From: Acinetobacter terrestris
GTDB taxonomy: Bacteria > Pseudomonadota > Gammaproteobacteria > Pseudomonadales > Moraxellaceae
Direction: 5' to 3'
Length of the DNA stretch: 64,000 bases
NCBI RefSeq assembly: GCF_004331155.1
Contig: NZ_SJNZ01000001.1
Location: 209,810 to 273,809 of the forward strand
Under the pieces are notes generated by a model. That model saw only the letters and a list, made by a program, of their open reading frames with translations. It had not been told where the DNA came from and searched no databases. Made by a program: the position numbers and the translations under genes. Positions 18,135 through 27,474 of this stretch are shown one piece after another (position 1 is the stretch's first letter; each line of letters begins with the position of its first letter).

Positions 18135-19004
18135 ATGAAAAATAACATTGTAAGCATGGGACTTTATTTTTTGGGGTGTGTGACAGCTGGTTCTGTTGCA
18201 GCGACCAGTCATGCCGGCCAAACCATCTATCAGCTAAAAGAATCAAATGGCACGACCCTACTCACTAATAAACAGGGCCGTTACAGTCATTTAAAAGTTG
18301 AAAAGAAAACCTATTATCCTGATAGCAATATGCATAGTTATAGCAACTGGGGCTCATCTGAAGCTTCGGTATTGCCCAGCTATAGCCGTAATAAAAATGC
18401 CTTTGACCACATCATTAAACAGGCTGCTGCACAACACGGTATTTCTGAAGGCTTGATTAAAGCAGTCATGCATACTGAATCCGGCTTTAATGTCAATGCG
18501 CGCTCGCCTGTCGGTGCACAAGGATTGATGCAACTGATGCCTGCCACGGCGCGACGCTTTAATGTTTCAAATGCCTATGATCCCCAGCAAAATATTATGG
18601 CTGGGGCAAAATATTTGTCTTGGCTGATGAAACGCTTTAACGGTAATACTTCACTGGTTTTGGCCAGCTATAATGCCGGTGAAGGAAATGTTGCAAAATA
18701 TGGCGGCATTCCCCCGTTTAAAGAAACCCAAGATTATGTAAGACGGGTCAGCAGCCGTTATAGCAACTTGTACTCAAATGGAATTGCCAGCAGTTCAACT
18801 TCAAGCAATAATGCCCCGACTGAAAATGCAAGAATTATCGCGCAATCTAATTCTGATGAGTCAACAGCATCGAACGCTACACCACATTATAGTGCGCAGC
18901 GCCAAATCATTATGGCCGCTGACGGTAGTTTTACCGATGCTCCTATAGGCTCGTTTGCCACGGCACATGCCACGGCTTCTGCGAAAATTTCAATTACCGA
19001 CTAA
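18135..19004 (+). CDS. Secreted lytic transglycosylase (SLT domain)
   Basis: This 289-residue exported protein has a signal peptide (about residues 1-27, ending SHAG) and a short region resembling the DUF4124-type N-terminus (TIYQLKESNGTTLLTNK). A complete SLT domain follows at about 88-205. The catalytic glutamate is E115 in HTESGFNV, with GLMQLMPATA and ASYNAGEGNV behind it. The tail (about 210-289) is low-complexity, rich in Ser, Asn and Ala. It should cleave peptidoglycan glycan strands in the periplasm. The start has no clear Shine-Dalgarno sequence; an ATG at residue 8 is an alternative. No terminator follows. Confidence 0.88.
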   Translation: MKNNIVSMGLYFLGCVTAGSVAATSHAGQTIYQLKESNGTTLLTNKQGRYSHLKVEKKTYYPDSNMHSYSNWGSSEASVLPSYSRNKNAFDHIIKQAAAQHGISEGLIKAVMHTESGFNVNARSPVGAQGLMQLMPATARRFNVSNAYDPQQNIMAGAKYLSWLMKRFNGNTSLVLASYNAGEGNVAKYGGIPPFKETQDYVRRVSSRYSNLYSNGIASSSTSSNNAPTENARIIAQSNSDESTASNATPHYSAQRQIIMAADGSFTDAPIGSFATAHATASAKISITD

Positions 19005-19149
19005 TCGTGTTGATTGTTTGAAATCTGCCTGCCCCCCCCAGAATTACTTATTTTTCTCCTTGAATTTTTAAGACTTACACCTCATATTTACTACGATGAT
19101 TTTTGATTCATAAATCAGATTATTTTTTTATTATAAGAGGATTCTCTCA

Positions 19150-20055
19150 ATGATGCGGATTGGTTTGTTCTTGCTTACCAACCTCGCGGTACTGGTTGTA
19201 GCTGGCATTATTTTGTCACTCTTCGGTGTCGGTAGTTACCATGGCGCGGGTGGCTTAAATCTTGGCAACCTAATGGTCATCTGTTTTGTCTTTGGTATGG
19301 TTGGTTCTATCATTTCCCTGTTCATGTCAAAATGGATGGCGAAAAAAACCACAGGGACAGAGCTTATTGATCCCAACGCGCCTCGTAATCAAGCAGAAGC
19401 ATGGTTATTACAAGAAATTGCGCAATTGTCGCAACGCGCTGGTATTAATATGCCAGAAGTGGGGATCTTCCCTTCTTACCAGTCCAATGCTTTTGCAACA
19501 GGTTGGAACAAAAACGACGCTTTAGTAGCCGTTTCAACGGGTTTACTCGAACGAATGAACAAAGATGAACTTCGTGCGGTACTTGCGCATGAAATTGGTC
19601 ACGTTGCCAATGGCGATATGGTGACTCTTGCCCTGATTCAGGGTGTCGTCAATGCCTTTGTGATGTTCTTTGCACGTGTCGTCGGTGATTTTATTGACCG
19701 CAACGTATTTGGTCGTGAAGACGGCGAAGCACCGGGACTGGCTTACTTCGGGATTACCATCGTACTGGATATTGTGTTTGGTATTCTGGCATCTTCTATC
19801 GTGATGTGGTTCTCACGTCAGCGTGAATATCGTGCCGATGAAGCAGGTGCACGTTTAGCCGGCAAACAAGCCATGATTTCAGCATTGTTACGTTTACAAG
19901 CAGAATCAGAACTGCCTGATCAAATGCCTAAAGAAATGAAAGCATTTGCAATTGCGGAAGGTAAGGAACAAGGTTTCAGCCTAGCCGCTTTGTTCCAAAC
20001 TCACCCAACCATTGAACAACGTGTGGCTGCACTACATCAGTTAAACTGCCCATAA
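19150..20055 (+). CDS. htpX: Membrane protease HtpX
   Basis: HtpX is an inner-membrane zinc metalloprotease that helps FtsH in membrane-protein quality control; ftsH is at 36194. The 301-residue protein has two N-terminal membrane segments (about 4-25 and 38-58) and the HEIGH zinc motif at 147-151. Two more hydrophobic segments follow, and the third zinc ligand lies in the YRADEAGA region. The ATG at 19150 has GAGG nine bases upstream. A strong terminator follows at 20093. Confidence 0.95.
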   Translation: MMRIGLFLLTNLAVLVVAGIILSLFGVGSYHGAGGLNLGNLMVICFVFGMVGSIISLFMSKWMAKKTTGTELIDPNAPRNQAEAWLLQEIAQLSQRAGINMPEVGIFPSYQSNAFATGWNKNDALVAVSTGLLERMNKDELRAVLAHEIGHVANGDMVTLALIQGVVNAFVMFFARVVGDFIDRNVFGREDGEAPGLAYFGITIVLDIVFGILASSIVMWFSRQREYRADEAGARLAGKQAMISALLRLQAESELPDQMPKEMKAFAIAEGKEQGFSLAALFQTHPTIEQRVAALHQLNCP

Positions 20056-20092
20056 GATTTAATTAAAAATATCGTTTGATTAAATTGATATG

Positions 20093-20120
20093 AAAAAAGC
20101 CTCCACATGGAGGCTTTTTT
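20093..20120 (+). terminator. Intrinsic terminator after htpX
   Basis: The stem AAGCCTCC / GGAGGCTT has an ACAT loop and is flanked by an A run and six T residues. Confidence 0.92.
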
Positions 20121-20124
20121 AATG

Positions 20125-20547
20125 CTGTTGAATCCAACGTAACACGCACTATGCCACGAGCTTTTAAGACCGAGTTCTGGATGATGAAAAAAATTCCAGA
20201 CTTAAACGTCCTCTATTCAGAATTATCTATTAGAGCTCTTTCATAAATCATTTTTTTAATCACTACAAAGGAAATTCCCTCTCCTTGTAGAAGACTTGCG
20301 GAGCATGCTCCTCAGGGAGAGGTTTCTATAAAAACACCCTCATTCTCCTGCAAAGCAATGCTTCTCATCCCAGAGGGAGAAAGGGCTTCAATATCTATTT
20401 AGATATAAATAGACCAACGATCATTTTTTGATTTATGAAAGAGATCTATTGATTAGAGTGATAGACCGATTGCAAACCCAGCATGCGATAAAAATTAGAT
20501 GTAACGTTAAAATTGATCGCTGCTAAATTCGCAGCAATATAATTCAT
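20125..20547 (-). pseudogene. Remnant of a VOC / bleomycin-resistance-like gene, interrupted
   Basis: Read on the minus strand from the ATG at 20547, 33 codons give NLAAINFNVTSNFYRMLGLQ and stop exactly at the edge of the inverted-repeat element (20231-20448). Beyond the element the same reading phase resumes as IILNRGRLSLEFF, followed by HHPELGLKSSWHSACYV after one extra T in a seven-T run. This order matches the N-terminal two thirds of BLMT-type bleomycin-resistance or VOC proteins (pattern NLPSRDFDSTAAFYERLGF, WMILQRGDLMLEFF, HPGLDPLASWFSCC). Removing the element plus one TA leaves the phase intact but with two in-frame stops (TAA TAG). The 3' end is missing, lost at the htpX terminator. 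The gene is dead by insertion, frameshift, stops and truncation. The family was recognised from memory, not by a search. Confidence 0.7.
20231..20448. mobile_element. MITE-like element, 218 bp, with 20-bp terminal inverted repeats
   Basis: The ends form an inverted repeat matching at 19 of 20 bases: TAGAGCTCTTTCATAAATCA at 20231-20250 and its counterpart at 20429-20448, both starting with TA. The interior holds palindromic CCCTCTCC / GGGAGAGG segments (about 20277-20322 and 20336-20385) and no open frame. It splits a VOC-like pseudogene without changing the phase if one TA is counted as target duplication, as for IS630/Tc1-type elements. It should depend on a transposase encoded elsewhere. 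No second copy was seen in this window. Confidence 0.7.
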
Positions 20548-20631
20548 AGCTTTTATCCATAGCCCTTTTCCATAGTTCTTAGCCAGCGTTTTTATCCATC
20601 AATTCTTCGTTATAAATCTCAGCGAGCAAAA

Positions 20632-21222
20632 TCAAAAAGCATTCAGTCCTTGAAACCATTGCCATAACCAGCTCAAACTAAACCACATTGCTATTAATAT
20701 CAACACTAAAACGATTGCGCCCAAAAGGTCAGGAATATGTAACCACAACCAGGCCACCACAGGATTGCGCCAGAAGGCTGAGCTCTGCTGTTTATGCTCC
20801 AGGCTCTCATGCAAAAATGGATGAACCACATGGGAATCACTGCGGATCTGATATTCTTCGCGAATATGCTCATGCACAATCGTTAAAGCTTTACGGCTTG
20901 GACGAATAAAAATATCAAAAACCGTTCCAACCACAGGGATAAAACCAACTACAGCATCCATCATGGCCAGTTTGATCACTGGATTGAGCTTGCTTTGTGG
21001 CACCCCTATTTGCTTGGCTTTATAAATGGCATAGCAGGTCAATACAAATCCTGCGACATCTCCGGCAACGGGAATAGTACTTAATGCGGCATCCGCACCA
21101 ACCCCCTGCTTGGTAAATGGAATCCGTACCACCGAGTCCATCATATTGGCAAACTTGGCCAAATCCCGCTCTAGACGCACCACTTCTTGCTGGCTAAGTT
21201 TTTTTTGTTGTTGCTCTGGCAT
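20632..21222 (-). CDS. DUF4112 domain membrane protein
   Basis: A protein of about 196 residues with a DUF4112-type core (about 15-115). Short hydrophobic segments (TIPVAGDVAGFVLTCYAIY, then MMDAVVGFIPVVGTVFDIF) alternate with basic stretches. A strong C-terminal membrane segment (LLGAIVLVLILIAMWFSLSW) follows. The function of the family is unknown. The frame extends upstream to an ATG at 21246, but that codon has no ribosome site, whereas the ATG at 21222 has GGAA nine bases before it. It stands alone between the pseudogene and the RND permease gene. Confidence 0.7.
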   Translation of the reverse strand: MPEQQQKKLSQQEVVRLERDLAKFANMMDSVVRIPFTKQGVGADAALSTIPVAGDVAGFVLTCYAIYKAKQIGVPQSKLNPVIKLAMMDAVVGFIPVVGTVFDIFIRPSRKALTIVHEHIREEYQIRSDSHVVHPFLHESLEHKQQSSAFWRNPVVAWLWLHIPDLLGAIVLVLILIAMWFSLSWLWQWFQGLNAF

Positions 21223-21473
21223 AAGCCTTAATTCCAAGGAAAGCATTATCTAAACACTTGAGATTACATCATATCTTGTCTTGTTGCTGTGTATCGATAT
21301 GATTAATAAAGCAGTTTAATGCGCTGTAATAACCAATCAGGATTCATAGCCAGAACACTATTATTGATTCATATAAGCGTCTATCACCCGACTCTTGCAT
21401 CATGCTCATTTAATGCAGATCCACCACCAATAAGCATCATTAATATAATGCCTATTGATGTGATGAATAGCGC

Positions 21474-24400
21474 TCAAGATTCCTGTTGAGCTTTGCCCTT
21501 AAATAAAGTCCGGATCAGGACATACATAAATGGAATAAAAATCAGCACCAATATGGTCGCAAAAATTACGCCACCTAAAACACTGACTCCGATTTCCTGG
21601 CGACTGGCCGCCCCTGCACCAAAGGCAAACACCAGTGGAATCACCCCTGCGCCAAAGGCAAGTGATGTCATGAGAATCGGGCGCAAACGCAAGCTTGCAC
21701 CTTCCAAAGCAGCTTCAATGACACTGCGTCCTTGCGCTTGAGCCAGTGAGGCAAACTCTACAATTAAAATGGCATTTTTACAGGACAAGCCAATGGTGGT
21801 GAGTAATGCAATCTGGAAATAAATGTCATTGGGGAAACCGACAAAATAGCTAAACAGGATATTCCCGCCGATCCCTAAAGGAATGGCACTCATCACAGCG
21901 GTAGGAATAGACCAGCTTTCATAAAGTGCAGCCAGACAGAGGAAAATAAAGCCAATCGAGATCAGGTAAAGTAACATCGCCTGATTACTGGATTGCTTTT
22001 CTTCATAAGATAAACCGCTCCATGCCACATCAATACCCGGTTGCTGCCCGACCAGTTTGGCAACATCTTGCATAGCCAGACCCGAGCTCACATCTTTTGC
22101 GGTATCGGCTTCCATCTGTAGTGCGGTATAGCCCATATAGCGGTTCACCACTTCAGGGCCACCGCTCCAGGTCACATTGGCAAAATTGCTAAATGACACC
22201 ATCTGGTTCAGATCATTGCGTACATACCAGTACTGTAAATCTTCAGGCTTGGAACGGAATTCGGCATCACCCTGCATCATCACGCGCTTAATCCGGCCGC
22301 GGTCAATAAAGTCATTGATATAACTGCCGCCCCAAGCACTGGACAAGGTACTGTTAATGGCAGATTGCGACAGTCCATTGGCCATGGCCAGTTTCTGGTC
22401 AACATTGACTTTCAGTTCGGCTTTATCCGGATTGGAACGCTTATCCAGATTTTCAAAAGTAGAATATTGCTTTGCCTGTTCCTGCAGTTGCTTAAATTGA
22501 GTGTCCAGAAATTGACGTCCCTGACCATTCACATCGCGAATCCAAAAATCCAATCCATCGGTTTGACCTAAACCACTGACCGAAGATGGCATGCTGACAT
22601 TAATTTGTGCATTGGGATTTTTTTTGAAATGTTTTAAAGCACGCTCACGAATGGCTTGCGCTGAATTCTCTTTTCCAGAACGCTCATCCCAATGGTTTAA
22701 GGCAATAAATCCTTGCCCCAGATTTTGCCCTGTTCCAGAAAAGTTACGCCCATAGCGAATCATCACCAAATTTACGTTGTCTTTTTCATTTTCCAGAAAA
22801 TATTGTCGAACTTGTTCCCCTATTTCACGGCTTTTCGACATGGGTGCACCATCGACCAATTTAAACTGTACGCTTAATATGCCCTGATCTTCACTGGGAA
22901 TAAAACTGGTCGGTAAGGCGCGATAAAACAAAGCAAAAACACTGATCAGTGCAGCAAAAACGACTAAGCAAATGGCTTTATGCTGAATAGTCAGATTCGA
23001 CAATTTAAGATAACGATGTTTTAAACTATCCAACTTTTGATTAAACCACAGCGCCCATTTAGCCGGTTGTGGATTAGGCTTTAAAATCAGCGCACATAAA
23101 GCAGGCGTTAGAATCAGCGCGACAGCCAGAGATAAAGCCATGGCTGAAACCAAGGTAATTGAAAACTGGCGGTAAATCACTCCGGTCGAGCCACTAAAAA
23201 ATGCCATGGGAATAAATACCGCAGTCAGCACCAGTGTAATCCCGATCAATGCACCACTAATTTCTTGCATGGACTCGATCGACGCTTGCTTCGCTGTTAA
23301 TTGCTTCTCATGCATCAAGCGTTCGACGTTTTCAACCACTACAATCGCATCATCAACCAGAAGTCCAATCGCCAGTACCAAGGCAAATAAAGTTAAGGTG
23401 TTAATACTCATGCCCAGCACATACAGTACCGCCATGGTGCCTAGAATGACCACTGGCACGGTAATGGCGGGAATAAGGGTCGCTCGCCAGTTTTGCAGGA
23501 AGATAAACATCACCACAATCACCAGCAAAACCGCTTCAAACAGGGTCTTCACCACTTCCTTAATCGATTCTTGTACGAAAGGTGTGTTATCGCGTGGATA
23601 TACCAGCTTATAGCCTTCAGGCAATTGTGCCGAAAGACGATCAACTTCTGTCTTAATTAAGGCCGAGGTCGCTAAAGCGTTGGCACCGGATGCCAGGGAA
23701 ATCCCCATCCCCGCAGATTCAAAACCATTAATGGTATTAAATGATTGATAATTTTCAGCACCTAACTCAATACGGGCGACATCTTTTAAATAGATAAAAC
23801 TGCCATCACGGGCAGATTTAACGATAATATTTTCAAACTCAGGCACCGTTTTTAAGCGCGAGCCTGACGTCACTTTAGCATTTAGATATTGATCTTTGAC
23901 GGTTGGCAAGTCACCCACTGCCCCGGCCGCCACTTGGGTATTTTGCGCTTCAATTGCTGCCCGAATATCACTGGGCATTAAATTGTATTGTTTTAATTTT
24001 GAAGGGTTCAGCCAAATTCGCATCGCATATTGCGAACCAAAAACATCAACTTCACCGACCCCTTCAATGCGCGCCAGCTCTTCTTCCAAATGCGTCAACA
24101 TATAATCTGACAGTGCAATATTGTCACTTTTACCCGATGCATCGTACAAGCCAATCACCATGTGGGTATCGCCAAGTGACTTGAATACATTTACCCCCTG
24201 ACGCTGAACATCCTCAGGTAAACGATTCACTACCCCGTTAATTGCATTTTGTACCTGAACTTGTGCAGTATCAGGGTCAGTGCCATTTTCAAAACTAATG
24301 CTGATTCGACTACGGCCGGATGAATCACTACTTGAACTAAAATAAAGCAGATGATCAATGCCTTTGATTTGCTGTTCCAAAACCTGGGTCACACTTTCTT

Positions 24401-24575
24401 CAACGGTTTCTGCTGAAGCACCACTATAGGTGGCGCTCACCGTAATACGTGGCGGTGCAATATCTGGATAGCGCTCCACAGGTAAATTCAACACTGCAAA
24501 AAGCCCAAAAGCCATCACAATGATGGCCATTACACCGGCAAAAATAGGTCGTTGAATAAAAAATTTCGACAGCAT
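21474..24575 (-). CDS. RND multidrug efflux permease (HAE1 family, AcrB-like)
   Basis: This is a 1,033-residue inner-membrane proton-driven pump subunit of the AcrB/MexB type, with 12 membrane segments and two large periplasmic loops. The proton-relay residues are present: the aspartate pair in GLLVDDAIVVVENVE (TM4) and the lysine in GLSCKNAILIVEF (TM10). From memory, its N-terminus differs from AdeB, AdeG and AdeJ, so I give no symbol. No membrane-fusion-protein or outer-membrane-channel gene is adjacent, which is unusual for the family. It presumably borrows partners from another pump. An imperfect palindrome at 24617-24637 may be a regulatory site. The start codon has no strong ribosome site. 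Confidence 0.9.
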   Translation of the reverse strand: MLSKFFIQRPIFAGVMAIIVMAFGLFAVLNLPVERYPDIAPPRITVSATYSGASAETVEESVTQVLEQQIKGIDHLLYFSSSSDSSGRSRISISFENGTDPDTAQVQVQNAINGVVNRLPEDVQRQGVNVFKSLGDTHMVIGLYDASGKSDNIALSDYMLTHLEEELARIEGVGEVDVFGSQYAMRIWLNPSKLKQYNLMPSDIRAAIEAQNTQVAAGAVGDLPTVKDQYLNAKVTSGSRLKTVPEFENIIVKSARDGSFIYLKDVARIELGAENYQSFNTINGFESAGMGISLASGANALATSALIKTEVDRLSAQLPEGYKLVYPRDNTPFVQESIKEVVKTLFEAVLLVIVVMFIFLQNWRATLIPAITVPVVILGTMAVLYVLGMSINTLTLFALVLAIGLLVDDAIVVVENVERLMHEKQLTAKQASIESMQEISGALIGITLVLTAVFIPMAFFSGSTGVIYRQFSITLVSAMALSLAVALILTPALCALILKPNPQPAKWALWFNQKLDSLKHRYLKLSNLTIQHKAICLVVFAALISVFALFYRALPTSFIPSEDQGILSVQFKLVDGAPMSKSREIGEQVRQYFLENEKDNVNLVMIRYGRNFSGTGQNLGQGFIALNHWDERSGKENSAQAIRERALKHFKKNPNAQINVSMPSSVSGLGQTDGLDFWIRDVNGQGRQFLDTQFKQLQEQAKQYSTFENLDKRSNPDKAELKVNVDQKLAMANGLSQSAINSTLSSAWGGSYINDFIDRGRIKRVMMQGDAEFRSKPEDLQYWYVRNDLNQMVSFSNFANVTWSGGPEVVNRYMGYTALQMEADTAKDVSSGLAMQDVAKLVGQQPGIDVAWSGLSYEEKQSSNQAMLLYLISIGFIFLCLAALYESWSIPTAVMSAIPLGIGGNILFSYFVGFPNDIYFQIALLTTIGLSCKNAILIVEFASLAQAQGRSVIEAALEGASLRLRPILMTSLAFGAGVIPLVFAFGAGAASRQEIGVSVLGGVIFATILVLIFIPFMYVLIRTLFKGKAQQES

Positions 24576-24616
24576 ATGACTTGATCGCAGTTTAAAGGAG
24601 TGATGTTGTTGCTAGA

Positions 24617-24637
24617 CCTTAAGCATTAATGCTAAGG
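24617..24637. promoter_or_regulatory. Imperfect palindrome upstream of the RND permease
   Basis: A perfect 12-bp palindrome AGCATTAATGCT (24622-24633) extends to CCTT / AAGG with one bulged base. It lies 42-62 bp before the permease start and could be an operator for a repressor; no regulator gene is adjacent. Confidence 0.35.
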
Positions 24638-24729
24638 CCGCTCATTTATATTGATATTCAGTGACTGAAAGTCAAAATACAATAATATTTAACAGAAAAA
24701 ATATTTTTCGTCATAAATAAGGAGAAACT

Positions 24730-24801
24730 ATGAAGATAGGTCATTTAATCAGCCGCTATCGTAAGCTTCTTTTCCCATCTTTAGCATGCAACTGTTATTA
24801 G
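24730..24801 (+). CDS. Candidate small protein, 23 residues
   Basis: A 24-codon frame starts with ATG preceded at ideal spacing by a consensus ribosome site (AAGGAG at 24719-24724, then AAACT). The peptide starts MKIGHLISRYRK and ends SLACNCY. It is basic in the middle, has a short hydrophobic patch and two cysteines near the end, and shows no clear membrane helix. A plus-strand hairpin with a T tract lies at 24973-24997. I do not recognise the peptide. It could be a real small protein, a leader peptide, or a chance frame in an RNA gene. The excellent ribosome site is the main argument for translation. Confidence 0.45.
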   Translation: MKIGHLISRYRKLLFPSLACNCY

Positions 24802-25019
24802 ATTATTTCACAAAGGATTTTCATTAAAAAAGAAAAGCCATAACTTTGAATATGCAATTTTATTTAACTCAAACTCATAAATGCTCTGATCATATCCATA
24901 TGCTCTATATCAATGATTTTTTAATATTCATGTTGATTAAGCCGTATCAACAACAATAATTTCTTCACTGCTCATCCTTTTTAGGATGTGTTTTTTTATA
25001 TTCTGTTTTGATCAGCCAT
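24802..25019. other. Spacer downstream of the candidate small protein
   Basis: AT-rich, no further open frame of interest. It ends with two terminator-like hairpins, one per strand (24973-24997 plus, 25020-25050 minus). This is consistent with a plus-strand transcript covering the small frame and meeting aceA transcription head-on. Confidence 0.4.
24973..24997 (+). terminator. Weak terminator-like hairpin, plus strand
   Basis: The 5-bp stem CATCC / GGATG with a 6-nt loop is followed by TGTTTTTTT. It could end a transcript carrying the 24730 frame. Confidence 0.5.
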
Positions 25020-25050
25020 AAAAAAAACCCTGCTTTCGCAGGGTTCTTTT
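25020..25050 (-). terminator. Terminator after aceA
   Basis: On the minus strand the stem AACCCTGC / GCAGGGTT with a GAAA loop runs into a run of eight T residues. Confidence 0.92.
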
Positions 25051-25067
25051 TGAATCATTCGGGAGGA

Positions 25068-26669
25068 TTAACCACCGAATTGGTTCATTGTGTTTTTAGC
25101 GTCATCACCGGCTTTAAGCGCGTTGTCACCAGCGAAGATTTCTTTGTGATCATCACCGATGTCAGAACCAGCCATTGCTTGGTGTTTAACACATGCGATT
25201 GTACCGCGGATTTCTTTACGTTGTACGCCAGCAACATAAGCAAGCATACCTTGGTCGCCGAAGTAACCTTTAGCAAGCTCATGTGTAGAAAGCGCTGCAG
25301 TGTGGTAAGTCGGAAGTGTGATCAAGTGATGGAACACACCCGCTTCACGAGAAGCATCTGCTTGGAATGTACGAACTTTTTCGTCAGCATCAGCAGCCAA
25401 TTCAGTTTCGTCATACTCAGCGCTCATTAATTTAGCACGGTCGTATGCAGATACATCTTTACCTTCAGCAACATAACGGTCATAAGTTTGTTGACGGAAG
25501 TTTAAAGTCCAGTTGAATGATGGGCTGTTGTTATACACAAGTTTCGCATTTGGAACTGATTCACGTACACGGTTAACCATGTGAGCGATTTCGTCAACGT
25601 TTGGCGTTGCAGTTTCAATCCAAAGTAAATCAGCACCATTTTCCAAGCTAGATACACAGTCAAGTACAACACGGTCAATTTGCGTGTCAGCACGGAACTG
25701 ATATAAACCAGAAGGTAAACGCTTAGGACGGTGTAATTTACCATCACGCTTGATTAAGATTTCGTCTTCTTGCGCATCAGCAATATCAATTTCAACAGTG
25801 TCTAAGAAACCGATGTACTGAGAAGCGATGTCACCTGGCTCTTTAACCACTGGGATTTTTTGAGTCAAGTCAGCGCCTTCAGAGTCAGTACGCGCAACAA
25901 TAATACCTTCTTCTACGCCCATTTCTAAGAATGCATAACGAAGTGCATGGATCTTAGAAATGAAGTCTTCGTGAGGAACGGTTACTTTACCTGCTTGGTG
26001 ACCACATTGTTTCGCATCAGAAACCTGATTTTCGATTTGTAGTGCACACGCACCCGCTTCGATCATTTTCTTAGCAAGCAAGTAAGTCGCTTCTTCGTTA
26101 CCGAAACCAGCGTCGATGTCTGCAATAATTGGTACAACATGAGTTTGGAAACCATCGATTTGTGCAGTGATTTCAGCAGCTTTAGCTGTATCGCCTGCTT
26201 CGTTGGCTTTTTTAAGCGCACGGAACAAATCGTTTAATTCTTTTGCATCTGCTTGACGAAGGAAAGTGTAGATTTCTTCGATCAATGCAGATACTGAAGT
26301 TTTTTCGTGCATAGATTGGTCAGGCAATGGACCGAATTCTGAACGAAGTGCAGCAACCATCCAACCAGATAAGTAGATGTAGCGTTTGTCAGTAGTACCG
26401 AAGTATTTTTTGTTCGCAATCATTTTTTGTTGAGCGATGAAACCGTGCCAGCAACCCAAAGATTGAGTGTATTTGCTAGAGTCAGCATCATATTCAGCCA
26501 TATCACGACGCATAATAGCAGCAGTATATTTAGCAATGTCTAAACCAGTTTTGAATTGGTTTTGCATTTGCATACGCGCAGCATCTTCTGGGCTGATATC
26601 GCGCCAAGTGTTGCCGAATTTTGCTTTTAATTCGCGGATTGCGTCAATCGCTGTTTGGTATGTAGTCAT
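25068..26669 (-). CDS. aceA: Isocitrate lyase (long, Pseudomonas-type)
   Basis: AceA splits isocitrate into glyoxylate and succinate in the glyoxylate shunt, which is needed for growth on acetate, fatty acids and alkanes. The 533-residue protein belongs to the longer isocitrate lyase group found in Pseudomonas and Acinetobacter. Its catalytic-cysteine motif reads KQCGHQ rather than the KKCGH of the E. coli form. The NNSPSFNWT segment is present. The ATG follows AGGA at a good distance. No aceB or glcB and no aceK gene is next to it, so it is a single-gene unit. It complements maeB and the rub operon in this window. Confidence 0.95.
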   Translation of the reverse strand: MTTYQTAIDAIRELKAKFGNTWRDISPEDAARMQMQNQFKTGLDIAKYTAAIMRRDMAEYDADSSKYTQSLGCWHGFIAQQKMIANKKYFGTTDKRYIYLSGWMVAALRSEFGPLPDQSMHEKTSVSALIEEIYTFLRQADAKELNDLFRALKKANEAGDTAKAAEITAQIDGFQTHVVPIIADIDAGFGNEEATYLLAKKMIEAGACALQIENQVSDAKQCGHQAGKVTVPHEDFISKIHALRYAFLEMGVEEGIIVARTDSEGADLTQKIPVVKEPGDIASQYIGFLDTVEIDIADAQEDEILIKRDGKLHRPKRLPSGLYQFRADTQIDRVVLDCVSSLENGADLLWIETATPNVDEIAHMVNRVRESVPNAKLVYNNSPSFNWTLNFRQQTYDRYVAEGKDVSAYDRAKLMSAEYDETELAADADEKVRTFQADASREAGVFHHLITLPTYHTAALSTHELAKGYFGDQGMLAYVAGVQRKEIRGTIACVKHQAMAGSDIGDDHKEIFAGDNALKAGDDAKNTMNQFGG

Positions 26670-27474
26670 GATATTTTCCTGTATATAATTTTAGGATTTC
26701 ATCAATCAAAGGACTAAATCTGCAAAGTATTGATTTGTTCAGATTTAGAGCGCTTCGTTGCAATGGACACAGCTTAGTTTGACTGAAAAAATTAATCCAA
26801 TAGTCTGCGAGAATCTTCAGTATTTATTTAAAAAATATGTAGATTAAAGTCTAATTATAATTATCGCCATATTTTATAAGTTACTAATTTTAAAAATTAT
26901 TTAAAAAAACTAAAAAGTCTTTTTTTGTATAACAAACAATCAAGATGCTGTTTTATTCTTCATTAGACCTAAGTATAGGGCGGAATAAAAAACACCAGAA
27001 TTCTTGTTTTCATCCTATTTTTTCTTATTTCATAGTCATGATTTTTAAAATACAATTGTATTTTATTTCACCAAACACAGCATTCTTAGCTTTATTCTGC
27101 ATTCAAATCTTTAACTGTGAAAAACCCATCTGCTTTTTCCGCCATAAATTTATGAAATACAAATTTTCATCTAAAGGCCCATGTTATTTAAGTAAGTTCA
27201 ACACACTTAAAACCTGCTTATTTTATGCGATTGCATGAGCCGAAATTTAAGCTTTTAAATACAGTATTGCAGAGATACAAAGCATCAATTCCATATTGTA
27301 ATTTGCTTAAAACTCAATTGATAATCAGCCAGAATTTACAAGCGAGTAGAATGGCGAATAGGCTAACAAAAGTACTTTTGAGCCGGCTTTTTTTTCATCA
27401 TATTTCCTACACAAGCCTTACTGCTTATGGCATAATTGACATAATTTCATGGTTTTATTATGGGTATTTTTTAT
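26670..27474. other. Large divergent intergenic region, about 805 bp
   Basis: Between aceA and a LysR gene transcribed away from it. The region is AT-rich. Short frames (for example 26945-27238) have no ribosome site, poor composition and no family resemblance, so I regard them as non-coding. The size suggests long leaders or several regulatory sites; none could be named. Confidence 0.5.

Noticed and set aside
23206..23613. 135-codon frame opposite the RND permease
   Set aside because: Antisense shadow rich in Ser and Thr, produced by the codon pattern of the opposite strand.
25008..25430. 140-codon frame opposite the aceA 3' end
   Set aside because: Antisense shadow that starts inside the aceA terminator.
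26945..27238. 97-codon frame in the aceA upstream gap
   Set aside because: Poor ribosome site, very Phe/Ile/Lys-rich composition typical of AT-rich non-coding DNA, and no domain pattern.
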